DNA of 64,000 bases. Source: Janthinobacterium aquaticum. Lineage in GTDB: Bacteria; Pseudomonadota; Gammaproteobacteria; Burkholderiales; Burkholderiaceae_D. A program made the position numbers and the translations under genes. Where the stretch lies: positions 248,001-312,000 of the forward strand of contig NZ_WFLK01000004.1 in the NCBI RefSeq assembly GCF_009208565.1, written 5' to 3'. The notes beneath the pieces are model-generated. The model worked only from the letters and a program-made list of their open reading frames with translations. It had not been told where the DNA came from and ran no database searches. This document shows, in pieces, positions 54,628 through 62,370 of this stretch (position 1 is its first letter; each line of letters begins with the position of its first letter).

Positions 54628-55914
54628 ATGAATTCACGGAATATTCCTATTCAATCCTCTCGACTTTTGTTTCGAAAGCAAGTAGTTGATTTTATGGGTG
54701 ATAGACAGTACGGAACTGTGATACTGACACGCTCTATGAGCCATGTGTTCCTGACCCTGCTGTTCTTGGGCATCGCGCTGGCCATCATTGCTTTCTTTAT
54801 TCTTTTCAGCACCACTCGCAAAGCGCAGTCGCAAGGCGTGCTGCTGCCGACCAGCGGCGTGATTCGCGTCATACCGGGCCAATCCGGGGTAATTACCCAA
54901 ACGCGCGTAAAAGAAGGCCAGACCGTACGCGCCGGAGAGGTGCTGTTCGTGCTGTCGGGTGAGCGCAGCAGCGCCAATGCCGGTGCGCCGCAGCAAGTGG
55001 TGTCGACCTTGCTGAAAAGCCGGCGCGACAGTTATGACGCGGAGCTGAAACAATCGAGCCTGCAATCGCGCCAGCGCATGGCGGCTGGGCAGCGCCGTGC
55101 CAGCGACCTCATAACCGAGATTGCCCGCATGGACGACCAGATCGTGCTGCAGCAGCGCCGCATTACCCTAGCTGAACAATCGTATAAGCGCTATAGCGAC
55201 CTGCATGCCACCAATTACATTTCGTCGGCCCAATTGCAGGACAAGCAGGCTGAGCTGCTGGACCAGCATCAGCGTCTGGCTGAACTGCAACGTATCAAGT
55301 CGGCCAGCGGGCGCGACCTGGCCACCGCCGAGGCCGATGTGCGCGACCTGCAGGTGCAGGCCCAGCGCGACGCGGAAAACCTGCAGCGCAATGTATCGGC
55401 CATCGAACAGGATCTGACGGAAAACGAGGCGCGCCGCGAGATACTGGTGCGCGCGGCGCAGAACGGCAAGATCACCGCAATCACTACCGAAATCGGCCAG
55501 ACGGTGGCGGCCAACAGCGTACTGGCCTCGGTATTGCCGATGGGTGCCGAATTGGAAGCGGAAATCTATGCGCCATCGCGCTCGGTCGGCTTTATCAAGC
55601 CGGGCATGCAGGTGCTGCTGCGCTACCAGGCGTATCCGTACCAGAAATTCGGCCAGTATCCAGCGCAGGTGCGCGAAGTAGCCAGCACCTCGCTGCGGCC
55701 GGAAGACCTGGCCGTGCCGGGTGCCGTCAGCGGCACCAATGGCGAACCTCTGTACCGCATTCGCCTGCGCCTGCAGCGCCAGAGCGTGCAGGCCTATGGC
55801 GAAACGCTGCCTTTGAAGTCCGGCATGCTGGTCGACGCCAGCGTGCTGCTGGAACAGCGCCGCCTGTATGAATGGGTGCTTGAACCGCTGTTCAGTATTT
55901 CCGGACGCCTGTAA
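54628..55914 (+). CDS. HlyD/CvaA-type membrane fusion protein for peptide export
   Basis: The 428-residue adaptor has a short cytoplasmic tail (SRLLFRKQVVDFMGDRQYG, typical of CvaA relatives), one membrane helix (about 39-61), a lipoyl half-motif GVITQTRVKEGQTVRAGEVL, a long coiled coil (about 110-270) and a beta-barrel end. It bridges the inner-membrane exporter and an outer-membrane TolC channel, not encoded here. No good ribosome site is seen, so the exact start is uncertain. Its first 30 or so codons are AT-rich and the rest abruptly GC-rich, so the island boundary falls inside this gene. Confidence 0.88.
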   Translation: MNSRNIPIQSSRLLFRKQVVDFMGDRQYGTVILTRSMSHVFLTLLFLGIALAIIAFFILFSTTRKAQSQGVLLPTSGVIRVIPGQSGVITQTRVKEGQTVRAGEVLFVLSGERSSANAGAPQQVVSTLLKSRRDSYDAELKQSSLQSRQRMAAGQRRASDLITEIARMDDQIVLQQRRITLAEQSYKRYSDLHATNYISSAQLQDKQAELLDQHQRLAELQRIKSASGRDLATAEADVRDLQVQAQRDAENLQRNVSAIEQDLTENEARREILVRAAQNGKITAITTEIGQTVAANSVLASVLPMGAELEAEIYAPSRSVGFIKPGMQVLLRYQAYPYQKFGQYPAQVREVASTSLRPEDLAVPGAVSGTNGEPLYRIRLRLQRQSVQAYGETLPLKSGMLVDASVLLEQRRLYEWVLEPLFSISGRL

Positions 55915-55945
55915 GCCTTTCATTCTCCTTTTTTGGTTGCGCCTG

Positions 55946-58081
55946 ATGAATCTACCTTCTCTTGCCCATTTGTCCTTCTGGCGCAGCAATCGCCTGCCCG
56001 TGCTGCTGCAAACGGAAGCGGCCGAATGCGGCCTGGCCAGCTTGTGCATGGTGGCCAGTTACTGGGGCCACCAGATTGATATTTCCAGCATGCGCCGGCG
56101 CTTTTCGGTGTCGTTGAAAGGCGTGACCCTGAAAGGCCTGATGGCGATGGCACAGGGCCTGGCGCTGCATACGCGGCCGCTGAAACTCGACATGCAGCAT
56201 CTGCCCGAGCTGAAACTGCCGGCGATTTTGCACTGGGACCTGAACCATTTCGTGGTGCTACGCTCGGTCTCCGGCAGCCATGCTGTGATCCACGATCCGG
56301 CCGTTGGCGAGCGTCGCCTCCCACTGGCGGAGGTGGCGAAGCATTTTACTGGCGTGGCGCTGGAACTGACGCCGACCGCCGCATTCAAGAGGGTCGAGGA
56401 AAAGCAGCAGTTCTCCCTGCTGTCGCTGATGGGCCGGGTGGTGGGCCTGAAGCGCGGGCTGCTGCAACTGCTGGTGCTGGGCCTGGCCCTGCAAGTGTGC
56501 GCGCTGGTGGCGCCGTTTTATATGCAGTGGTTGGTCGATGAAGCGCTGCTGGCGGCCGACCGCGACCTGATTACGGTGCTCGGTTGCGGCTTTTTGCTGC
56601 TGGTGCTGATACAGACAGCGATTGGTGCCGTGCGCTCGTGGATCACCACCGTGCTGGCGACGAATTTAAACCTGCAATGGCTGGGAAACGCGTTTGCGCA
56701 CCTTTTAAAGTTGCCGCTGCCGTACTTCGAGAAGCGCCACACGGGCGACATCGTCTCGCGCTTCAATTCGATCCAGACCATGCAGCGCAGCATGACGACG
56801 CAATTTGTCGAAGGCGCGATCGACGGCGTGCTGGTGCTGGCCACCTTGGGCATGATGCTGATCTACAGCCCACTGCTGGCCGGCGTGGCCTGTATCGCCG
56901 TGGTGCTGTATGTGTTGCTGCGCTGGGCCATCTTCAAGGCGCTGCGCGAAGCGACCGCCGAACAGATTATCCACGCGGCCAAGCAGCAGACACACTTCCT
57001 GGAATCGGTGCGGGGCATCCAGAGCATCCGCCTGTTCGGCCGCAATGAAGAACGCCGCGCCAGTTGGATGAATGCGCTGGCCGACCAGTTCAACGCCGAC
57101 CTGCGCATCGCCCGTTTGTCGGTGTCGTACCAGACTGCCAATACATTTTTATTCAGCGCCGAACGTGTCATCATTATCTGGATGGCCGCGCTGGCAGTGC
57201 TCGACAACCGTTTTTCGGTCGGCATGCTGTTCGCGTTTATCAGCTACAAGGACCAGTTCAGCCAGCGCATGGCCAGCCTGGTCGACAAATTGTTTGAGTT
57301 GCGCATGCTGCGCCTGTATGGCGAACGGGTGGCCGATATCGTGTTGACCCGCGCTGAAGAAGACAGCAACGATGTGGAAATCGACGTCGAGCATATTTCG
57401 CCCTCAATCGAGATCCGCAACCTGGCGTTCCGCTACGCCGACAGCGAACCATATGTGCTGAGCGGATTGAACCTCACGATACCGGCCGGCCAGGGTATTG
57501 CTGTGACCGGCCCGTCCGGCTGCGGCAAGACCACCCTGATGAAACTGCTGCTGGGTTTGCTGGAGCCGACCGAAGGCGAGATCCTGATCGGTGGCGTGAC
57601 CCTGGCTAATCTGGGTATGAAGAACTATCGGCAACTGCTCGGCACCGTGATGCAGGAAGACGGTCTGTTCGCCGGCTCGATCGCCGACAATATCAGCTTC
57701 TTTGCGCCGTCGCCGAACCAGCAGCAAGTGCAGGCCTGCGCGCAACTGGCGGCCGTGCACGTGGAAATTGCCGCCATGCCGATGGGTTTCAATACCCTGG
57801 TGGGCGATATCGGCAGCGGCCTGTCGGGTGGCCAGAAACAGCGCATCCTGCTGGCCCGTGCGCTGTACTGCAATCCGAAACTGCTGGTACTGGACGAAGC
57901 GACCAGTCACTTGGATGTATGGAACGAGCAGGCGGTGAATGCGGCGATTCAAAAGATCCAGCTGACGCGCGTGATTGTCGCGCATCGTCCGGAAACCATC
58001 GCCATGGCGCAGCGGGTGGTAGTGCTGCACCAGGGCAAGGTGGTACAGGATGTAATGCAGGAAGTAAAGGAAGCTGCTTAG
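55946..58081 (+). CDS. C39 peptidase-containing ABC exporter (CvaB type)
   Basis: The start at 55946 (MNLPSLAHLSFWRSNRLPVL) gives a 711-residue protein; the longer frame upstream overlaps the adaptor gene. The N-terminal C39 domain has Q22, catalytic C28 (QTEAAECGLASLC), H101 (LNHFVV) and D117 (HDPAVGE). Six membrane helices and an ATPase domain follow, with Walker A GPSGCGKTT, signature LSGGQKQR and Walker B LLVLDEATSHLD. It removes double-glycine leaders and exports the peptides with the adaptor. Its GC-rich codon use matches the chromosome, unlike its probable cargo. Confidence 0.93.
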   Translation: MNLPSLAHLSFWRSNRLPVLLQTEAAECGLASLCMVASYWGHQIDISSMRRRFSVSLKGVTLKGLMAMAQGLALHTRPLKLDMQHLPELKLPAILHWDLNHFVVLRSVSGSHAVIHDPAVGERRLPLAEVAKHFTGVALELTPTAAFKRVEEKQQFSLLSLMGRVVGLKRGLLQLLVLGLALQVCALVAPFYMQWLVDEALLAADRDLITVLGCGFLLLVLIQTAIGAVRSWITTVLATNLNLQWLGNAFAHLLKLPLPYFEKRHTGDIVSRFNSIQTMQRSMTTQFVEGAIDGVLVLATLGMMLIYSPLLAGVACIAVVLYVLLRWAIFKALREATAEQIIHAAKQQTHFLESVRGIQSIRLFGRNEERRASWMNALADQFNADLRIARLSVSYQTANTFLFSAERVIIIWMAALAVLDNRFSVGMLFAFISYKDQFSQRMASLVDKLFELRMLRLYGERVADIVLTRAEEDSNDVEIDVEHISPSIEIRNLAFRYADSEPYVLSGLNLTIPAGQGIAVTGPSGCGKTTLMKLLLGLLEPTEGEILIGGVTLANLGMKNYRQLLGTVMQEDGLFAGSIADNISFFAPSPNQQQVQACAQLAAVHVEIAAMPMGFNTLVGDIGSGLSGGQKQRILLARALYCNPKLLVLDEATSHLDVWNEQAVNAAIQKIQLTRVIVAHRPETIAMAQRVVVLHQGKVVQDVMQEVKEAA

Positions 58082-58087
58082 CCTGGA

Positions 58088-58555
58088 TCAGTGTTGCGGC
58101 GGATGCAAATGCCCCAGTTCATGGCTGACCGCATGCGCCACGATCTGCTCGAGCGATTGTTGCAGGTCCTCGCGCAGTGCTCCCCGCATGCCGATCAGGG
58201 CGTTTTGCAGAGCTGTTTGCAAAACGTGGGCAATGCGCTCTTCGAGCAGATGGTCGATCTTGCCCTGTACCTGGTGCAGGATGCGCTGGGTCAGGCGCGC
58301 TTCGATGGCCTCCCAGTCGGGCTCGATGGCAACCGGCGATGGCGCGGGGTGAGTGTTTGTTTCTACCCCGACTGCAAACCCTGAGGGTGGACCCTCAGGG
58401 TCCGACCCCGGCATTTCGCCGTCGGGTTGGATCTGAAACATGCCGGGCTTGGTGGTATCAGGCTTCGACGCAGGTATTTCTGCGGCCAGCTCCTCCCGTT
58501 CCGACAGCACCTCGGTCAGCAGCGGTATGCCATGGTCGAACGGCTGTGTCGTCAT
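58088..58555 (-). CDS. DUF2486-like protein with an inserted repeat
   Basis: The 155-residue protein has a variable N-terminal half and a conserved-looking helical C-terminus (LTQRILHQVQGKIDHLLEER, ending in SHELGHLHPPQH). It lies downstream of holC and overlaps it by four bases, the place where a DUF2486-like gene sits in other Burkholderiales. The central PDGEMPGSDPEGPPSG segment is encoded by a family 2 repeat (58381-58427). Function unknown. Confidence 0.65.
   Translation of the reverse strand: MTTQPFDHGIPLLTEVLSEREELAAEIPASKPDTTKPGMFQIQPDGEMPGSDPEGPPSGFAVGVETNTHPAPSPVAIEPDWEAIEARLTQRILHQVQGKIDHLLEERIAHVLQTALQNALIGMRGALREDLQQSLEQIVAHAVSHELGHLHPPQH
58381..58427. repeat. Family 2 palindromic repeat inside a coding region
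   Basis: CTGAGGGT-GG-ACCCTCAG (58381-58398) is a perfect hairpin and is followed by GGGTCCGACCCCGGCATTTC and on to 58427, which matches 17503-17532 at 25 of 30 positions. On the minus strand it is in frame and adds a disordered segment to the DUF2486-like protein. Confidence 0.8.
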
Positions 58556-58986
58556 GCTTTGCCTACTACAAAGTGCGTCGGCGCCAGCTTGGCCTGGCGG
58601 TAATGGATAAAGCGCTGGCGGCCGGCCTGGGCGTCGGCTTCATCCTGCGAGACGATTTCAAATACGCGCTGGAACTGGTCGTAGTTGGCCGGCATGGCCA
58701 GCGACAGGTTAACCAGGATATCGTGATGCGGCAGTGCGCTGTCTTCGCTGTGGGTCAGGATGACCGGCGTATGCGCGGCCAGCGGGTCGCCGGCCAGCAC
58801 GTGGGGCACGAAGTCGGTCGGCGACAGCGTCCACAGGGCGGCATTGAGCGCGTCGAGCTGGGCGCTGTCTGCCGCCAGCAGCACCACCTTGTTGCCAGCC
58901 ATATAGGCCTTGCGCGCCAGACGGCAGGCGTAGGCCAGCTTGTCGGGCACATTGGTATGAAAGTCGACGCGCGTCATGTCAGTCAT
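58552..58986 (-). CDS. holC: DNA polymerase III subunit chi
   Basis: The 144-residue protein starts near MTRVDFHTNVPDKLAYACRL and has the chi signature KVVLLAADSAQLDALNAALW and FVPHVLAGDPLAAHTPVIL. It links the clamp loader to SSB at the replication fork. The second Met, three codons in, is an equally possible start. It overlaps the DUF2486-like gene as ATGA and begins nine bases before the end of prlC, all on the minus strand. Confidence 0.93.
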   Translation of the reverse strand: MTDMTRVDFHTNVPDKLAYACRLARKAYMAGNKVVLLAADSAQLDALNAALWTLSPTDFVPHVLAGDPLAAHTPVILTHSEDSALPHHDILVNLSLAMPANYDQFQRVFEIVSQDEADAQAGRQRFIHYRQAKLAPTHFVVGKA

Positions 58987-58994
58987 GCCGGCTT

Positions 58995-61070
58995 TCAGGC
59001 GGCCATGCCGCTGTGGCGCAGCAGGGCGTCAATCGACGGTTCGCGGCCACGGAAGGCGGTAAAGGACTCGAGTGCCGGGCGTGAACCACCCATGGCCAGG
59101 ATTTCCTGCTGGAAGCGCTTGCCTGTTTCGGCCGAAATCGTGCCACCGCTCATCGCTGCTGCCTCCTCGAAGGCGGCATAGGCGTCGGCCGACAGCACTT
59201 CGGCCCATTTGTAGCTGTAGTAGCCGGCCGCATAGCCGCCGGCAAAGATATGGCCAAACGAGTTCTGAAAGCGGTTGTAGGCCGGTGGCGTCAGCACGGC
59301 AAACTGGCTCCGTACGTCGTCGATCAGTTGCTGCACGCTTTGCGTGCCGGCAGGGTCGTAGTCGTAATGCAGATGCATGTCGAGCAGCGAAAACTCCACC
59401 TGGCGCAGCGTCTGCATGCCGGACTGAAAGTTCTTGGCGGCCAGCATCTTGTCGTACAGCGCGCGCGGCAGCGGCTCGCCGGTGACGGCATGCGCCGTCA
59501 TATGCTGCAGCACATCCCATTCCCAGCAGAAGTTTTCCATAAACTGCGATGGCAGTTCGACCGCATCCCATTCCACGCCGGCAATGCCCGACACGCTGAT
59601 TTCGTCCACCTGCGTCAGCATATGGTGCAGGCCGTGGCCGAATTCATGGAAAAGGGTAATGACTTCGTCGTGGGTAAACAACGCCGGCTGCTTCTGGCCA
59701 TCGACTACGGCTGGCTCGGTGAAGTTGCAGGTCAGATAGGCTACCGGCGTTTGCAGCTGGCCCTGGTGACGGCGGCGTCCACGTGCATCGTCCATCCAGG
59801 CGCCGCCGCGCTTGCCGGTACGCGCATACAGGTCCAGATAGAACTGGCCGACCAGTTCGCCGTCGCGCTCGATGCGGTAGAAGCGTACGTCCGGATGCCA
59901 GGTGCTGGCGGTGTCTGGTGTGATGGACACCGAGAACAGCTGCTGCACCAGGCGGAACAGGCCGTCAATGACCTTGTGTTCAGGGAAATACTGTTTGACT
60001 TCCTGCGCCGAGAACGCATAGCGGCGTTCCTGCAGTTTTTCCGACGCGTAGGGCACATCCCAGGCCTTGAGTTCGTCCAGGCCCAGTTCCTCTTTGGCAA
60101 ACGCGCGCAGTTCGGCCAGGTCCTGTTCGGCGTAAGGACGGGCGCGGCGCGCCAGGTCCTCCAGAAAACCGATCACCTGTTCCGGGCTTTGCGCCATCTT
60201 CGGCACCAGCGACACTTCCGCGTAGTTGCGGTAGCCGAGCAGGACCGCTTCCTCATGGCGCAGCGCGAGCAACTTGACGATATTGGCGCTGTTGTCCCAT
60301 TCATCCTTCTTGCTGAAGCCGGCGCCCAGTTCGGACGCCTTGGTGACGTTGGCGTGGTAGACTTTTTCACGCAGCTGGCGGTTGTCGGCAAACTGCAGGA
60401 TCGGGTAAAAGGACGGGAAGTGCAGCGAGAACTGGTAGCCTTCTTTGCCGTCCTTTTCCGCGCTGTTGCGCGCGGCCTGTTTGACGTCGTCGGGCAGGCC
60501 GGCCAGTTCCAGCTCGTCGGTCACCAGCAGCTTGTAATCATTGGTGGCGTCAAGCACGTTTTCGGAAAAGCGCGTGGAGACGGCCGCCTGTTCTTCCTGG
60601 ATCGCGCCGAAGCGCTCTTTCTTGTCGTCGGGCAGCTCGGCGCCGCCCAGGCGAAAGCCGCGCAGTGCGTGTTCGATAATGGTCTTGCGTTCTGGCGACA
60701 GGGCGGCAAATTCGTCGCTGGCGCGTAACTGCTTGAACTTGCCGAACAGTGCCTCGTTCTGGCCCAGTTCGGTCCAGAATTCGGTGACCTTGGGTTGATT
60801 CTCGTTAAAGGCGGCGCGCAACTCGGGGGTGTCGACCACACTGCTGAGGTGCCCGACAATGCTCCAGGCGCGGCCCAGGGTCTCGCTGATTTCATCTTGC
60901 GGCGCAACAAAACTATCCCAGCTGACCGGCGTTTCCGGCGCAGCCAGCTGCGCTACCGTCGCGCGCGCCTGGGCCAGCAGGGTATCGATGGCCGGCGTGA
61001 CATGCTCGGCAGTAATCGCATCGAAGCGTGGCAGTGCGGAAAAGTCCAGCAGGGGATTGTTGCTTGTCAT
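58995..61070 (-). CDS. prlC: Oligopeptidase A (M3 family)
   Basis: The 691-residue cytoplasmic metallopeptidase has the zinc motif HEFGHGLHH (near residue 480) with a downstream glutamate in GIAGVEWDAVELPSQFMENF, as in E. coli PrlC (680). It degrades short peptides released by ATP-dependent proteases and cleaved signal peptides. A long hairpin repeat lies between it and folD upstream. Confidence 0.95.
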   Translation of the reverse strand: MTSNNPLLDFSALPRFDAITAEHVTPAIDTLLAQARATVAQLAAPETPVSWDSFVAPQDEISETLGRAWSIVGHLSSVVDTPELRAAFNENQPKVTEFWTELGQNEALFGKFKQLRASDEFAALSPERKTIIEHALRGFRLGGAELPDDKKERFGAIQEEQAAVSTRFSENVLDATNDYKLLVTDELELAGLPDDVKQAARNSAEKDGKEGYQFSLHFPSFYPILQFADNRQLREKVYHANVTKASELGAGFSKKDEWDNSANIVKLLALRHEEAVLLGYRNYAEVSLVPKMAQSPEQVIGFLEDLARRARPYAEQDLAELRAFAKEELGLDELKAWDVPYASEKLQERRYAFSAQEVKQYFPEHKVIDGLFRLVQQLFSVSITPDTASTWHPDVRFYRIERDGELVGQFYLDLYARTGKRGGAWMDDARGRRRHQGQLQTPVAYLTCNFTEPAVVDGQKQPALFTHDEVITLFHEFGHGLHHMLTQVDEISVSGIAGVEWDAVELPSQFMENFCWEWDVLQHMTAHAVTGEPLPRALYDKMLAAKNFQSGMQTLRQVEFSLLDMHLHYDYDPAGTQSVQQLIDDVRSQFAVLTPPAYNRFQNSFGHIFAGGYAAGYYSYKWAEVLSADAYAAFEEAAAMSGGTISAETGKRFQQEILAMGGSRPALESFTAFRGREPSIDALLRHSGMAA

Positions 61071-61104
61071 CAGCGAGATTCCTTATTGATAATATTTCAT
61101 TTCA

Positions 61105-61225
61105 GAGTGCCTGAAAAACGTTCAGGGCAAGGCGCATCGACGAAGACAGTACTAGACTGTACTATGAGTACGGCGAGGCGGATGCAACGCAGCCATGGAC
61201 GCGCAGGCGCTCCACGATTTCTCAG
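61105..61225. repeat. Long imperfect hairpin element between folD and prlC
   Basis: CCTGAAAAACGTTCAGG is a short hairpin near 61110-61126. It is followed by GGCAAGGCGCATC, an inner region with repeated GTAC (ACAGTACTAGACTGTAC), then GGATGCAACGCAGCC, which pair imperfectly with the left arm. The organisation resembles dispersed, highly structured repeats of betaproteobacteria. Its role may be RNA stabilisation or termination. Confidence 0.6.
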
Positions 61226-61233
61226 GTGCTCTT

Positions 61234-62079
61234 TTAGATGCGTTCGGCCGCTTCAACTGTATTCATCAGCAGCATCGTGATGGTCATCGGACCGACACCG
61301 CCCGGCACCGGCGTAATATGCGACGCCACTTCCTTGATGGCCTCGAAGTCCACGTCGCCGCACAGCTTGTTGTTGTCGTCGCGGTTCATGCCCACGTCGA
61401 TCACGATCGCGCCCGGCTTGACCATGTCGGCTGTCAGTGTATTGCGACGGCCCACGGCGGCGACCACCACATCGGCCTGGCGCGTATAGAGGCCCAGGTC
61501 CGGTGTCGCACTATGACAGATGGTGACGGTAGCGTTCGCTTGCAAGAGCAAAAGCGCCATCGGCTTGCCGACGGTATTGCTGCGGCCGATCACCACCGCA
61601 TGCTTGCCGCGCAGGTCCACACCCGTGCTTTCGATCAGTTTCATGCAGCCATACGGCGTGCAAGGGCGAAAGCCCGGCAGGCCGGTCATCAGTTCGCCGG
61701 CGCTCAGCACCGAGTAGCCATCGACGTCCTTGGTGGTGGCGATTGCCTCGATCACCTTGGCTGGATTGATATGTTTCGGCAACGGCATCTGTACCAGGAT
61801 GCCGTGGATGGCCGGATCGGCATTGAGGCTGGCAATGCGTGCCAGCAGGTCCGCTTCCGACAGGTCGGCTTCGTATTTTTCCAGCACCGAATGAAAGCCC
61901 ACGTCACCGCACGCCTTGACCTTGTTGCGCACATACACCTGGCTGGCCGGATCTTCCCCGACCAGTATCACGGCCAGACCGGGCTGGGTGCCCTTGGCGG
62001 TCAGGGCGGCGGCGCGTGCGGCGATCTCGCTGCGCAGTTTTTGGGAGAGGGCGATTCCGTCGATTAGTTGTGCTGGCAT
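61234..62079 (-). CDS. folD: Bifunctional methylene-THF dehydrogenase/cyclohydrolase
   Basis: The 281-residue enzyme interconverts methylene-, methenyl- and formyl-tetrahydrofolate. It has the active-site [16 protein letters not shown] region with the Tyr and Lys, [19 protein letters not shown], the [11 protein letters not shown] signature and the NADP-binding [14 protein letters not shown]. Length is normal. It is divergent from aceE. Confidence 0.97.
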   Translation of the reverse strand: MPAQLIDGIALSQKLRSEIAARAAALTAKGTQPGLAVILVGEDPASQVYVRNKVKACGDVGFHSVLEKYEADLSEADLLARIASLNADPAIHGILVQMPLPKHINPAKVIEAIATTKDVDGYSVLSAGELMTGLPGFRPCTPYGCMKLIESTGVDLRGKHAVVIGRSNTVGKPMALLLLQANATVTICHSATPDLGLYTRQADVVVAAVGRRNTLTADMVKPGAIVIDVGMNRDDNNKLCGDVDFEAIKEVASHITPVPGGVGPMTITMLLMNTVEAAERI

Positions 62080-62213
62080 GGTGGGAGCTGGAAGCTGGTA
62101 GAGGGAAAAGCCAGATTATAAAGCCGCAAGGCCAAAGCCGGCGATTTTGCGCTTCTGCCAGCCTTAATTTCTTAATGGAATTTGCGGCAGTGCAGCATAA
62201 TTTTCATAGGGTA

Positions 62214-62230
62214 ATTTCATAATATGAAAT
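62214..62230. promoter_or_regulatory. Perfect palindrome upstream of the aceE promoter
   Basis: ATTTCATAATATGAAAT is a perfect 17-base palindrome that ends 13 bases before the -35 of the aceE promoter. Partial repeats (TTTTCATAGG, ATATCATAGTTTGAAA) lie on both sides. It is a strong operator candidate for an unknown regulator of the pyruvate dehydrogenase operon. Confidence 0.65.
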
Positions 62231-62243
62231 GCTATATCATAGT

Positions 62244-62271
62244 TTGAAAAAGACTGAAACGCTGTTAGAAT
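62244..62271 (+). promoter_or_regulatory. aceE promoter
   Basis: TTGAAA (62244-62249), a 16-base spacer and TAGAAT (62266-62271) form a good sigma-70 promoter. The 5-prime leader to the aceE ATG would be about 90 bases; AAGGAG (62356-62361) is the ribosome site. Confidence 0.75.
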
Positions 62272-62370
62272 CTCCACACAAATTGACCTTAATAGTAAAT
62301 AATCAGCGAAATACCGTCCGACAGCGATCCGGAAAATCGGCGTGGGGCGCTCACTAAGGAGACTCAACAG

